Below, one piece after another: positions 17,504 to 26,576 of a stretch of DNA of 64,000 nucleotides (within the stretch, counting starts at the first letter, position 1; each line of letters begins with the position of its first letter). This DNA comes from Paenibacillus sp. FSL R7-0204. GTDB lineage: Bacteria > Bacillota > Bacilli > Paenibacillales > Paenibacillaceae. The notes beneath the pieces are model-generated. The model had not been told where the DNA came from and made no database searches. It saw only the letters and a program-made list of their open reading frames with translations. Made by a program: the position numbers and the translations under genes. The stretch lies in the NCBI RefSeq assembly GCF_038002225.1, contig NZ_JBBOCA010000001.1:2914001-2978000 (forward strand), read 5' to 3'.

Positions 17504-18162
17504 CCCGCATGTTGTTATTTGTATAAGTCAGCAATAGAAAACCTGTACTCAACATTGGAGCACAGGTCTGTTGCACGAATCACCATAATCAAACGCGAAA
17601 ACTCAAGGCGTTCACAGTATTTCAGCAACCTGGCTGTCATGATCCCACTTCAGAAATGAGACTGTAGATCCATGGCTTTGCGTCATTCCCTTTCGGAGAA
17701 TTTTGCCGGTATGTGGTTATAAATGAATCTGTGGAGAATTTTCCTTTACAATATATTCCTTGCTCCTCTTTTGTCAATAACCCCTGTGAGAAGAAACTCG
17801 GAATTTGGCGAATATTCAGGAGTGAAAATGGCTGAATATTTGGAATTTCAAACTTTTGAAAATGGTTGTCCCTGGAAGACTAAAGTCTTAAAATGCAAAT
17901 GGAAATTTCGGGCTATTATTATGAGGAGTAAGCACAAAGACTCATTACAATCCTGAGTTACTGCAAAATGTTAAGAATTCACTAGATATACAGCATTGCA
18001 AAATTCAATGATAGGACTTAAGTAGCGGTCATGTGAGAAGTTGGCTTATAGATAAGCTATGACAATAGAACGACTATAGTAAAGAAGTGCAAAGCACGTT
18101 TTTTACCCTTATGCACAATTTCAACAATTTGTGAATATTACATAACAATCTTAGTTTGGCAG
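17504..18162. other. Gene-free, A/T-rich stretch upstream of the ThDP gene set
   Basis: About 660 bases without a convincing gene. Between 17551 and 17577 ACCTGT and ACAGGT form a hairpin with a short CTC/GAG inner pair; read on the minus strand it is followed by TTTTCT, which could act as a weak leader terminator for the cluster. A 77-codon frame at 17723-17956 has no ribosome site and was not accepted. Confidence 0.5.
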
Positions 18163-18210
18163 AGAAAAAGAGACACCACCCGCAGAAAATTCCGCAGGCG
18201 TGTCTCTTTG
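18163..18210 (-). terminator. Terminator of the chemoreceptor gene
   Basis: Read on the minus strand, AAAGAGACAC pairs with GTGTCTCTTT over a loop of about 23 bases and ends in TTTTTC. It begins right behind the stop codon of the gene at 18219-19469. Confidence 0.8.
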
Positions 18211-18218
18211 TGCCGAAG

Positions 18219-19469
18219 CTAGAATTTGAAAATATGAATTGTTTTTTGCAGATTAAAGACAGCGGAGGTCATCTTCTCTGTCTCCTCAGCCACGGATTGC
18301 AGAGCGTGAATCTGTTCGTTCATTGCGGCGGATACCTCTTCGGTCCCTGCGGCGGTCTCCTGGGTGATGGCTGAGATATTCTCGATCGCCCCGGAGATCT
18401 TGAGCGCACTCTCCAGCATAAGGTCACTCTCTGCGGAGAAGGAAGCGATCTGCTCGGTTATGTATTGGACACTATGCACAATTTGAGCAAAGATGTTAGC
18501 CGTTTCCGTTATCATCTCATTCTGTACCTGAACTACCTCTTCGTTAATGGCGATATTATCGATGGCCTGCCTGATATCCGCTTCAATGCTGCGGACCAGT
18601 CCGAACACCTCTTTGGTGGAAGCGGTGGATTCCTCGGCCAGCTTGCGGACCTCTTGGGCAACAACTGCGAACCCGCGGCCATGCTCGCCTGCGCGGGCAG
18701 CTTCAATAGAGGCATTGAGCGACAGCAGATTGGTCTGTTCGGCAATTTCGGTAATCGTCTTGGTTATCATCGTAATGCCGCGAGCGTTCTGTGATAGGGC
18801 TTCGATCGTATCCGCCACTTTTTGGGTAGCCTGGATGTTCTTGCGCATGCCTTCGGCTTGGGTATCCACCGATTGCCGTCCCTGTTCTACCAATTCCAGC
18901 GTATGTACAGATCTTCTATTCATTTCCTTGGTGGAATTCGTATAATTGGAGACTTTGATTTCGATATCCTTGATCGATTCGGTCATATCAGCGATATCCA
19001 CCGAGATTTCGTTAGCACCGAGAGCCAGTTCATTGGAGGAGGAGGCGACCTGCGCCATTACAAACTTCAGGTTCTGATTCTTGTCTTCAATCCCTCGGCT
19101 GGCGTCCATAACCTGACGGGTAATCTGTGAGGCATCGGTGAGGATTTTTTTGAGCTTGTCAATCATGGTGTTGAAGGAGCGGCTAATGTCGCCCATGGAG
19201 CCATTCTCGTCGGCACGGCTGGTGAAGTCGCCTTTGGCAATCGTGTGCGTCACATTGGAGATATCCTCAAATGAAGATGTAAGCGTTCTCTCAATGAAGC
19301 GCGAAAGCGGGTAAGTCAGTGCTGCCAGGACGGCGACAAGAATAATGCCGATGATCAGCCTGTCCATCAGGATTAGCGTGATTAAGACAGGGACAGCGAA
19401 TAACGCGGCAACCAGGTAACATCCGGTGACGATTTTTTGTTTCAACGGCAGCTTGTTCATCCAGTCCAT
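18219..19469 (-). CDS. Methyl-accepting chemotaxis protein without a sensor domain
   Basis: A 416-residue chemoreceptor. Two helices lie at about 13-35 and 38-57 with virtually no outside loop, followed by HAMP ([16 protein letters not shown]) and the long coiled signalling domain whose hairpin tip reads [21 protein letters not shown]. The C-terminal half has Glu/Gln-rich methylation-type helices. With no ligand-binding domain it probably senses membrane state or an internal signal. Start ATG follows AGGGGGAAC. A single-gene unit with its own promoter and terminator. Confidence 0.92.
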   Translation of the reverse strand: MDWMNKLPLKQKIVTGCYLVAALFAVPVLITLILMDRLIIGIILVAVLAALTYPLSRFIERTLTSSFEDISNVTHTIAKGDFTSRADENGSMGDISRSFNTMIDKLKKILTDASQITRQVMDASRGIEDKNQNLKFVMAQVASSSNELALGANEISVDIADMTESIKDIEIKVSNYTNSTKEMNRRSVHTLELVEQGRQSVDTQAEGMRKNIQATQKVADTIEALSQNARGITMITKTITEIAEQTNLLSLNASIEAARAGEHGRGFAVVAQEVRKLAEESTASTKEVFGLVRSIEADIRQAIDNIAINEEVVQVQNEMITETANIFAQIVHSVQYITEQIASFSAESDLMLESALKISGAIENISAITQETAAGTEEVSAAMNEQIHALQSVAEETEKMTSAVFNLQKTIHIFKF

Positions 19470-19510
19470 AATGTAAAGTTCCCCCTATAAATAATAATGT
19501 GTATTGTAAT

Positions 19511-19540
19511 ATTATAGGGGATACTAGTGCATTTGGTCTA
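19511..19540 (-). promoter_or_regulatory. Candidate promoter of the chemoreceptor gene with palindrome over the -10 box
   Basis: On the minus strand TAGACC (19535-19540) and TATAAT (19511-19516) are 18 bases apart. The -10 box lies in one arm of a perfect 9-bp inverted repeat, CCCCTATAA (19482-19490) and TTATAGGGG (19512-19520), whose other arm contains the ribosome site. This could be an operator. Confidence 0.45.
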
Positions 19541-19543
19541 TTA

Positions 19544-20497
19544 TTAAAAATCGTATAATGCTGCCGCTTCACGCAGAGCCGAAGCAACTGTATCCGCAAG
19601 CTCAAGCGGTGCGGTCACCTTGATGCCCTGACCCAGGGAAAGGATGATCCGGCATGCAGACTCTGGCGTGTTGAATTCAGCCTTGGCTCTGATCCAGCCT
19701 GGGGCCTCAGAAGGCTCCTGGTGCAACAGGGCAACGTATCGGTCCTTCTGCAGCTCCTTCATCGTATTCTCTCTTAGAAGCAGGCTGGCGGGGTACCGGG
19801 GCAAGGCAGACTTGAACGCAGCGGTGGAGGCTTCCCAGTACTCAGACAGGACGAAATCCTCCGGCTGCTCAAAAGACTCATCTGTGACTTTGGCCTCAGT
19901 GATTCTGGAGACCCGGTAGGTCCGCAGCTCACCGTCATGCCCCGCGACCAAGTACCAGACACCGCGCTTGACTACCAGCCCCAACGGTGCAACCAGCCGC
20001 TCGGCAGCGTCCTCTCCGCGCAGATAGGTGATGCTCACCTTGCGGTTCTCCCATAAGGCTCCCTGCAGAGCGGCTAGGCAGGGATAGGTCTCCCCGGAGG
20101 GATGCCATCCGGCTCCATCGATGTGAATCCGCTCGCTGAGGAAGCTGAAAGGAGAGATGGGCTGCCTGGTAGCGGCAGCCTGCAGCTTGCGGGCGGCCGA
20201 GGAGAACTCCTCCTGAATGCCCAGAGCGTGCAGGATCGCCGGATCAGCGGGCACCAGCAGCGCGGCAATCTCCTTAGTGTTCATCCCGCTCAGGGAATTC
20301 CGGTAGCCATCAGCCAGCTTCCAGCCGCCTTCCCGGCCGCGCTCCGCCAGCACGGGGATGCCGGAGAAGCTAAGTGCCTCCATATCCCGGAAGATTGTAC
20401 GTTCGGATACCTCAAGCGTTTGCGCCAGTTCTTTGGAGCTGATTTTGCCGCGGCTCTGTAAGAGTTGAACGATAGTGATCAGACGATCCGCTCTCAT
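19544..20497 (-). CDS. WYL-domain transcriptional regulator (YafY type)
   Basis: A 317-residue DeoR-like regulator. Residues 1-60 are a winged helix (ADRLITIVQLLQSRGKISSKEL, then SERTIFRDMEAL); the middle and C-terminal parts form the WYL ligand-sensing domain with the characteristic VAPLGLVVKRGVWYLVAGH segment and a WCX-type tail. It is transcribed divergently from the short-chain dehydrogenase at 20631, its probable target. The 133-base space between them contains TGTCA twice (20530-20544), a possible binding site. Confidence 0.88.
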   Translation of the reverse strand: MRADRLITIVQLLQSRGKISSKELAQTLEVSERTIFRDMEALSFSGIPVLAERGREGGWKLADGYRNSLSGMNTKEIAALLVPADPAILHALGIQEEFSSAARKLQAAATRQPISPFSFLSERIHIDGAGWHPSGETYPCLAALQGALWENRKVSITYLRGEDAAERLVAPLGLVVKRGVWYLVAGHDGELRTYRVSRITEAKVTDESFEQPEDFVLSEYWEASTAAFKSALPRYPASLLLRENTMKELQKDRYVALLHQEPSEAPGWIRAKAEFNTPESACRIILSLGQGIKVTAPLELADTVASALREAAALYDF

Positions 20498-20630
20498 TCT
20501 GCTGCCTCCCTAGATGTATTATTTATATATGTCAATGGTTGTCATGTATAAGGTATATATTAGACAAGAGTACGGATTAGCGCAAATGATCTTCTAATCC
20601 GGGCATGATAGATGAAAGGGAGCGGATCAA

Positions 20631-21473
20631 ATGACAAGTCTGCAAGGGAAAGTGGCATTGGTAACAGGAGGGAGCAGGGGAGCGGGCAGGGGCATAGCGC
20701 TGGAGCTGGCGAAGGCAGGTGCTTATGTCTACATTACAGGCAGGAATGCAGGTACACCGCAGGAGGCACAGGCGAGAACGCTTGAAGGGGTGTTGGCTGA
20801 GATTCGCCGCTCAGGCGGGGACGGTGCCGTGATCCGCTGTGATCATACCAATGACAGCGAGACAGAAGCTGCAATCCGGCAGATTAGCGCAGAGCAGGGC
20901 AGGCTGGATATCTTGATTAACAATGTCTGGGGAGGCAACAATTTGCCGATCTGGAATAATCCTTTTTGGGAGCTGCCTACGGAGCATTGGGACAATATGT
21001 TCAATTCAGGTGTAAGGGCACAGCTGATGACCAATTATTATGCAATTCCGCTGATGCGCAGCGAAGGTGCGGGGAAAGGGAAATTAATCGTTCATACGAC
21101 CTTCTGGGATGAGTATAAATACACCGGAAACTTCTATTATGATCTGTCCAAAAATGCGCTGGTGCGCATGGCCTACGGATTATCCCTTGAACTGGCTGTA
21201 GATGGCATCGCGGTCATACCACTCTCTCCGGGCTGGATGCGGACCGAAGTGGTTCTGGATGATTTCCATACCGATGAAGAGCACTGGCAGGAGGTCACGG
21301 AGCTGCAGACTACCGAATCGACAGCATATGTCGGCCGCGCGGTTGCAGCGCTTGCTGCTGATCCTGAAGTGATCTCCATGACTGGTACTCCCCAGAAGGT
21401 AGGAGAGCTGGCACGGAAATATGGCTTTACGGATATCGATGGCCGGCAGGTGCCAGCATTCCGGATTTCATAG
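20631..21473 (+). CDS. Short-chain dehydrogenase/reductase
   Basis: A 280-residue NAD(P)-dependent oxidoreductase of the classical SDR family. Motifs: cofactor loop TGGSRGAGRG, NNVWGG in place of NNAG, and the catalytic YxxxK (YYDLSKNA). PGWMRTE follows, typical of SDRs. GAAAGGGAGCGG precedes ATG 20631. The substrate cannot be read from the sequence. Divergent from a WYL regulator and followed by a two-way terminator. Confidence 0.9.
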   Translation: MTSLQGKVALVTGGSRGAGRGIALELAKAGAYVYITGRNAGTPQEAQARTLEGVLAEIRRSGGDGAVIRCDHTNDSETEAAIRQISAEQGRLDILINNVWGGNNLPIWNNPFWELPTEHWDNMFNSGVRAQLMTNYYAIPLMRSEGAGKGKLIVHTTFWDEYKYTGNFYYDLSKNALVRMAYGLSLELAVDGIAVIPLSPGWMRTEVVLDDFHTDEEHWQEVTELQTTESTAYVGRAVAALAADPEVISMTGTPQKVGELARKYGFTDIDGRQVPAFRIS

Positions 21474-21481
21474 TAAAACGC

Positions 21482-21537
21482 AAAAAACACTCTTTGGAAG
21501 TGCGCAGCCTGGGGCTGCACTCCCGAAGAGTGTTTTA
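21482..21537. terminator. Two-way terminator between the SDR gene and serA
   Basis: AAAACACTCTT (21484-21494) pairs with AAGAGTGTTTT (21526-21536), with an inner GCAGCC/GGCTGC stem. T-runs are present in both reading directions, fitting the converging genes. Confidence 0.85.
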
Positions 21538-21554
21538 TTGTGAAGAAATAAGAA

Positions 21555-23147
21555 TTAGAGCAGAATGATCTCCTCAGCGGTGTTGATCTCCGGCAGTCCG
21601 GCCAGCTTCACCAGGACCTCCTTCGGCACACCCTTATCAACGGTCAGGAGCATAATGGCGGCTCCGCCGATGATAGTGCGGCCAACCTGCATGGATGCGA
21701 TATTGACGCCGTTCTCGCCAAGCAGGGTGCCGACGAGTCCGATGATACCCGGCTTATCGTTATGCGAGATGACCAGCTGGTGGCCTTCCGGAGCAATATC
21801 GACCGGGAACTTGTTGACCTTAACGATACGTTCGCCGTAGCCCTGCAGCAGGGTACCGGCAACCAGACGCTCTTCATCATGCTCAGCCTTGAGTGTTACC
21901 GTGATGAGGTTGGTGAAGCCTTTGGTTTTGGAAGCTTTGGTCACCACTACGTTCACGTCGCGGGTCTTGGCCAGATGCATCGAGTTGACGATGTTCACAT
22001 CTCCGGCGAAGTGGCGGGTGAGCACGCCCTTAACGACATAGCGGGTAAGCGGCTGGGTATCCACATCCGAGAGATCACCGGCATACTCCACATGGATCTC
22101 GCGGATCGCCCCGTCCGTAATCTGAGTAGCGAAGCTGCCCAGCTTCTCGCCGAGGGTGAAGTACGGCTGCAGCTTGTTCATTACGCTAGGTGCAACCGGC
22201 GGAATGTTCACCGCGTTGATGAACGGTTCGTTGCGCAGGATATGGAGGACCTGCTCCGATACATCGATGGCCACGTTCTCCTGGGCTTCAATTGTCGAAG
22301 CACCCAGATGCGGAGTCACGATAATCTTCGGATGCGTAAGGAACGGATGGTCTGCTTCAGGCGGCTCCTTCTCGAAGACGTCGAACGCAGCACCGGCTAC
22401 AATGCCGCTGTCAATCGCTTCTACGAGCGCCATTTCATCGATGACACCGCCGCGGGCACAGTTGATGATACGCATGCCTTTTTTCATGACTTCGAATTGC
22501 GGACGGGAGATCATGTGACGGGTCTCCGGGGTAAGTGGCGTGTGAACAGTGATGAAGTCTGCACCGCGCACAATGTCGTCTACCGAAGCCAGCTTCACTT
22601 CCATTTTCTCTGCACGGTCAGCCGTCAGGAACGGGTCATAGGCCAGGATGCTCATGCCGAAGGCTTTGGCGCGCTTGGCAACCTCGCTGCCGATCCGGCC
22701 CATACCGAGTACGCCCAGTGTCTTGCCGCGCAGCTCTACGCCGAGGAAGGTCTTTCTGTCCCATACGCCGGAAATTGTCTTCGCATAGGCTTGAGGAATA
22801 TGACGGGCCAAGGCCATCATCATGGCAAAAGCATGTTCACAGGTCGTAATGGTGTTGCCGTCCGGAGCGTTGATAACGACTACTCCGCGCTGCGTGGCGG
22901 ACTCCAGCTTGATGTTGTCCACGCCGACTCCGGCCCGGCCGATAACCTTGAGATTAGTACCGGCTGCGATAATTTTGTCCGTCACGGTAGTCTGGCTGCG
23001 AACGAGTAAGCCGTCATATTCGCCAATGATTGCAACTAGCTCATCTTCACTTAGTCCTGTTTTCTTGTCTACAGTCACATCGCTTGCGTCCATCAATTGC
23101 TGAATGCCCAAATCGCTGATCGGGTCCGATACTAATACTTTAAACAT
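21555..23147 (-). CDS. serA: D-3-phosphoglycerate dehydrogenase
   Basis: A 530-residue enzyme for the first step of serine synthesis. N-terminal substrate domain, the NAD-binding Rossmann motif VLGMGRIGSEVAKR, catalytic Arg (NCARGGVIDE) and His (VTPHLGAST) signatures, an intervening ASB domain and a C-terminal ACT domain (HNDKPGIIGLVGTLLGENG) that senses serine in this form. ATG 23147 follows AAGGAGGA. The leader holds a T-box, so charging of a tRNA, presumably tRNA-Ser, controls expression. Confidence 0.96.
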   Translation of the reverse strand: MFKVLVSDPISDLGIQQLMDASDVTVDKKTGLSEDELVAIIGEYDGLLVRSQTTVTDKIIAAGTNLKVIGRAGVGVDNIKLESATQRGVVVINAPDGNTITTCEHAFAMMMALARHIPQAYAKTISGVWDRKTFLGVELRGKTLGVLGMGRIGSEVAKRAKAFGMSILAYDPFLTADRAEKMEVKLASVDDIVRGADFITVHTPLTPETRHMISRPQFEVMKKGMRIINCARGGVIDEMALVEAIDSGIVAGAAFDVFEKEPPEADHPFLTHPKIIVTPHLGASTIEAQENVAIDVSEQVLHILRNEPFINAVNIPPVAPSVMNKLQPYFTLGEKLGSFATQITDGAIREIHVEYAGDLSDVDTQPLTRYVVKGVLTRHFAGDVNIVNSMHLAKTRDVNVVVTKASKTKGFTNLITVTLKAEHDEERLVAGTLLQGYGERIVKVNKFPVDIAPEGHQLVISHNDKPGIIGLVGTLLGENGVNIASMQVGRTIIGGAAIMLLTVDKGVPKEVLVKLAGLPEINTAEEIILL

Positions 23148-23324
23148 GGTCTCTTGTCCTCCTTCAAATGGGAAAGCTTATTGTATATGCCAAGGATCGC
23201 CGGGTTAGGCAATCCGCAGTACCAGAACTTACAAGAGCATAATGAACACGTTGACACCGGGGTAACGCGCTGCCGCGCAAAAGAAACAGCATGCAGAGGT
23301 ACCAGATTCATAGGAATATGGCAA

Positions 23325-23595
23325 TAAAAAAACTCCCAACCCCATACTACTGCCGTAGTAAGGGACGAGAGTTGTCGTGGTACCACCCTAATTCACTGCG
23401 ACGGTTAAGAAGCAGCCTCATTGGCCTGCAAAGGCCACACTGGTAACGGAGTGATCCGATTGTATCTACTCTAGTGTTCAATACAATATCTCAGGAGCGC
23501 TAAAGATTAATGTCCGCCACCGGTTCTCACCACCCACCGGCTCTCTGAAGACTGCTAGTAATCTTTGTTCCATCATCGGTTTTGCTTGATTAATT
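23325..23595 (-). promoter_or_regulatory. T-box riboswitch leader of serA
   Basis: The minus strand has the T-box core AGGGTGGTACCACG at 23376-23389, an AGAGAG/GGTGG-type Stem I apex (about 23525-23550), and a terminator formed by ACTCTCGTCCC...GGGGTTGGGAGT (23331-23373) followed by seven T. The arm AAAGATTA/TAATCTTT belongs to Stem I. An AGC serine codon at 23499-23501 (minus) lies at its base and is a candidate specifier, but I could not prove the specifier loop by hand. Uncharged tRNA would stabilise the antiterminator and allow serA transcription. Confidence 0.9.
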
Positions 23596-23601
23596 TGTCA
23601 T

Positions 23602-23631
23602 AATGTAACATGGTGATGCCAAGTGTGTCAA
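23602..23631 (-). promoter_or_regulatory. Promoter of the serA T-box transcript
   Basis: Minus-strand TTGACA (23626-23631), an 18-base spacer and TACATT (23602-23607), placed just upstream of the T-box leader. Confidence 0.55.
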
Positions 23632-23698
23632 TAGGATTCTTCTGAGCGGGTCCGCCTTGAAGTGGACCGTAATTTTCGTTATGATGCAATAACTGGTC

Positions 23699-24604
23699 CT
23701 ACTCGTAGAAGAAAGGGAGCTGCGGCATGATTTCCTTGCCGTAATATTGTTCCCGCCACTTGATGAAGTCCTGCTCCTGCACCGCACCGGTGGAGATGAG
23801 CAGAGTGACGGAAGACTGAATATTATTCAGCTTCAGCGAGCTGGCGGTCCCGGAGTAGATCATATCATCAATCTTGGCAGTGATATCCTGCGGATCATAT
23901 CCGACATAGATGCCGCGGTTCAGCATCATATCGGCGATGGAAGCATTCTTGAGCAAGAGCGGCATTTTTTTCCACTGAATGAAAGAGATTGTCTTCAGCT
24001 CACCAGACTGCTGCGGAATGGACGAATGAGTCTTCGACCCCCATTTGAGCATGGAATCATAAAAGTTCTTCTGGGCCAGCAGCCCGAATCTCACGGCACT
24101 GGTTGTGAAGTTGTCGCTTCTCAGCACTTTGGCGGCTTCGGCGCCGGAAGCACCCGCAGTCACCTTGCCGGAGGCTTGGGAGAAGAGTGTGAGACTCTTA
24201 AGAATATTGAGCTGAGATTCATAGAGCATCGGTGAATTAGTAAAGAGCGAATCCTGAGTAACCTTATCATACTGCTTGTCCGCCAGAATACTCAGATTCT
24301 TCAGCGTTGCCGCGTTCTGGCGAGCGTCCGTGCTGCGGGCAAGACCGTCCAGCTGCTGGTTCCAATTGCGCTTGAATTCCCGGTAGGGCAAAAATACGTT
24401 ATGATAAAAGGTGACAAGATCCTGCTGCTGGTAGGAGCCGGAGAATTCCTGGGCGCTTGGGTGGTCCTTCAGCTGTGAATACTTGGCCTCTGTCTTGTCA
24501 GCTCCAACCTTGACTCCCGTGAAAAATGAAGCGAATGCGGATATTAGAAAAAACAAAAAACCTAGTGTGTACATCATTTGAGTGCGGGAGGTACGGCTGT
24601 TCAT
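23699..24604 (-). CDS. Membrane-anchored protein of unknown function
   Basis: A 301-residue protein that I do not recognise. Residues about 11-31 form one hydrophobic anchor (MYTLGFLFFLISAFASFFTG); the rest is polar, mostly helical, and would lie outside the cell. Repeated aromatic and Gln-rich helices (SYQQQDLVTFYHNVFLPYREFKRNW) are present; no catalytic motif is visible. It lies between the serA leader and a divergent CPBP-protease gene. Confidence 0.72.
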   Translation of the reverse strand: MNSRTSRTQMMYTLGFLFFLISAFASFFTGVKVGADKTEAKYSQLKDHPSAQEFSGSYQQQDLVTFYHNVFLPYREFKRNWNQQLDGLARSTDARQNAATLKNLSILADKQYDKVTQDSLFTNSPMLYESQLNILKSLTLFSQASGKVTAGASGAEAAKVLRSDNFTTSAVRFGLLAQKNFYDSMLKWGSKTHSSIPQQSGELKTISFIQWKKMPLLLKNASIADMMLNRGIYVGYDPQDITAKIDDMIYSGTASSLKLNNIQSSVTLLISTGAVQEQDFIKWREQYYGKEIMPQLPFFYE

Positions 24605-24671
24605 GATTAGGTGCTCCTTCGTATAGGTAAATTAACTTATGTAAAAACATTTATAGAACAGGCAGGTTATA

Positions 24672-25265
24672 ATGAAAAAATTCAAATTGGGTGATATCAA
24701 AATTAAAAAGGCCGATCCACAGCAGTTAACAGACAAGCTGTTACTCATTAATCTGTATATTACTCAGGGCCTTACCTTATTTATCGGTTTGATATGGATA
24801 TTATTGCAGAAAAGAAATCCTATTCACATATTAAATTTTCCGGATAGTGTACATTTCGTGTACTGGGGACTTGGCCTAGCCGTTATTATGCTCGCTGTGG
24901 ACTTCCTGCTGACCCATATTGTTCCTGAAGACAGCATGGATGACGGGGGGATCAACGAGCTGCTGTTCGGCAAACGGCCGCTGTGGCATATTGTGGTTAT
25001 TTCGGCGGTGGTTGCGGTGTGTGAGGAGCTGCTCTTCCGCGGAGCGATCCAGCATTCTCTTGGACCGTACTGGACGAGTATACTGTTTGCCGTTATTCAT
25101 GTCCGTTATCTGCGGCACTGGATTCCAACGGGCTGGGTCTTCCTCAGCAGCTATGGTCTTGGGCTTATCTACATCCATTCGGGCAGTCTGTGGGCACCTA
25201 TATTGTGCCATTTCCTTATAGATTTGTTCTCCGGTATGGTTATTCGTTACAGGAGGGTATCATGA
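24672..25265 (+). CDS. CPBP-family intramembrane metalloprotease
   Basis: A 197-residue membrane protein with four or five helices. The CPBP/Abi motifs are visible: CEELLFRGAIQ (EExxxR), AVIHVRY (motif with conserved His) and HFLIDLFSG (HxxxD/N). Family members resemble the Rce1 CAAX protease or act in bacteriocin self-protection. Its stop overlaps the next start by four bases, so it heads a three-gene unit with a small membrane protein and a phosphoesterase. Confidence 0.88.
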   Translation: MKKFKLGDIKIKKADPQQLTDKLLLINLYITQGLTLFIGLIWILLQKRNPIHILNFPDSVHFVYWGLGLAVIMLAVDFLLTHIVPEDSMDDGGINELLFGKRPLWHIVVISAVVAVCEELLFRGAIQHSLGPYWTSILFAVIHVRYLRHWIPTGWVFLSSYGLGLIYIHSGSLWAPILCHFLIDLFSGMVIRYRRVS

Positions 25266-25639
25266 CAGAACAATTAAGCCGGGTAAGGTCCCGCCAGAAA
25301 CAGCAGAAGAGAGAACAACAGCCTCCGGCCAGAGCAGGCAAGCGTCAGCCGGCTTCCGGGGCAGCAGAAGAGCGTACAGGAAGTCAGGTGCCGGTGGCAG
25401 GGACCCTGTCCAGAAAGGAACGCTTATCTGGGCGCAGGGCCGCCGCGAGGCCGGAACGTGAGGCGGCACAGCAGGAAGGGGAGCAGACACCGTCGCGTGC
25501 AGACAGTTATCCGTCAGAACGAATCCGGTTCAGCAAAATGTTCATCAATTCGCTGATTGTTTTATTTCTGATGCTGCTGGGCTTCCTCCTGTGGTGGGGA
25601 ATTAACGGGGCACCGGATCTGGGCAGCCTATGGGGTTGA
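25262..25639 (+). CDS. Small basic single-pass membrane protein
   Basis: A 125-residue protein. The first 90 residues are rich in Arg, Gln, Ala and Glu with no clear fold (QQKREQQPPARAGKRQ); a single helix (FINSLIVLFLMLLGFLLWWG) lies near the C-terminus. ATG 25262 overlaps the CPBP gene (ATGA) and its own end overlaps the next gene by 10 bases, which argues for real translation. I do not recognise a family. Confidence 0.65.
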   Translation: MTEQLSRVRSRQKQQKREQQPPARAGKRQPASGAAEERTGSQVPVAGTLSRKERLSGRRAAARPEREAAQQEGEQTPSRADSYPSERIRFSKMFINSLIVLFLMLLGFLLWWGINGAPDLGSLWG

Positions 25640-26484
25640 CTGCGGTGCTCCTGATTCTATTTGGGGTGTGTCTTGGGGGAGCAGGGGTCATGGGTCTCCT
25701 GATGGTTGCTGCTGCCTTCAAGAAACGGTTGAATAATCAGGATATTGTACTGGAGCGGCTTCCTGCCGTGTTCGAAGGCTACCGGATACTGCTCATTACG
25801 GATATTCACCGCCGCCGTCTGCCGGAGGAGATGCTGACGCCGCTGCGGGGGAAGGTGGACGCTGTCTTCCTGGGCGGTGATATGACGGAGAAGGGCGCTT
25901 CCATAGAACGCCTGCTGGAAAATATGACTCTGGCAGCCTCGATTGCGCCTGTGTATGCCGTTCATGGGAATCATGATTACCGGGCGAATATTACGCTGGT
26001 GGATAATATCATCCGGGGAAGCGGAGCCAGGCTACTGGTGGATGAGAACTGTGTCATTGAGCGGGACGGTGCGCAGTTAATTCTGACCGGGGTGGATTTC
26101 CCGCGGCAAGGCGGCAAGAAGGCCTATGGGCCTCTGCCTGCCGTGGCTGAAGCGGATGCGGAAGCCTTCCGGATCATCCTCGTTCATGATCCGCTCTGGC
26201 TGTCCCGGCAGCAGCAGGTCCCGGCTGACCTGATTCTGGCCGGGCATACCCATGGCGGCCAGGTTGTGCTGCCCTTGATCGGGAACCGGCATACCGATGA
26301 GTTCTACCGCAGGTATAATGCGGGGATGTATGAGATCCCCCGGAGCTATAATACGGCTCTCCCGCCGCTGAAGATGCTGATCAGCCGGGGGTTCGGTACG
26401 GCGCATCTGCCGCTGCGCTGGCGCAGTCCGGCCGAGATGCATGTGCTGACCCTGCGCTGCGGACGGCAGCATTCCGGTTCTTAG
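25630..26484 (+). CDS. Membrane-anchored metallophosphoesterase
   Basis: A 284-residue calcineurin-like phosphoesterase. Residues 5-28 form an N-terminal membrane helix. Metal-binding motifs appear in order: LLITDIH (DxH), FLGGDMTEKG (GGD), VHGNHDYR (GNHD), ILVHDPLW and LAGHTHGGQV (GHTHGGQ). This matches the YkuE/YaeI-type group that acts on lipid or cell-envelope phosphoesters. It is translationally coupled to the preceding small membrane protein; a two-way terminator follows. Confidence 0.92.
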   Translation: MGLTAVLLILFGVCLGGAGVMGLLMVAAAFKKRLNNQDIVLERLPAVFEGYRILLITDIHRRRLPEEMLTPLRGKVDAVFLGGDMTEKGASIERLLENMTLAASIAPVYAVHGNHDYRANITLVDNIIRGSGARLLVDENCVIERDGAQLILTGVDFPRQGGKKAYGPLPAVAEADAEAFRIILVHDPLWLSRQQQVPADLILAGHTHGGQVVLPLIGNRHTDEFYRRYNAGMYEIPRSYNTALPPLKMLISRGFGTAHLPLRWRSPAEMHVLTLRCGRQHSGS

Positions 26485-26511
26485 AGAATTAGGATAGATA
26501 CTTAACACAAC

Positions 26512-26553
26512 AAAAAGCGGCTGCCCACATTTGCGGGACAGCCGTTGTTTTGT
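26512..26553. terminator. Two-way terminator
   Basis: CGGCTGCCC pairs with GGGACAGCCG (one bulged A) between AAAAA and TTGTTTT. It serves the phosphoesterase gene on the plus strand and the deacetylase gene on the minus strand. Confidence 0.85.
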
Positions 26554-26576
26554 TTGTCTGCGGACGAATTCAGTGC

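Noticed and set aside
17723..17956. 77-codon frame upstream of the ThDP cluster
   Set aside because: No ribosome site, no recognisable motif, A/T-rich composition like the surrounding gap.
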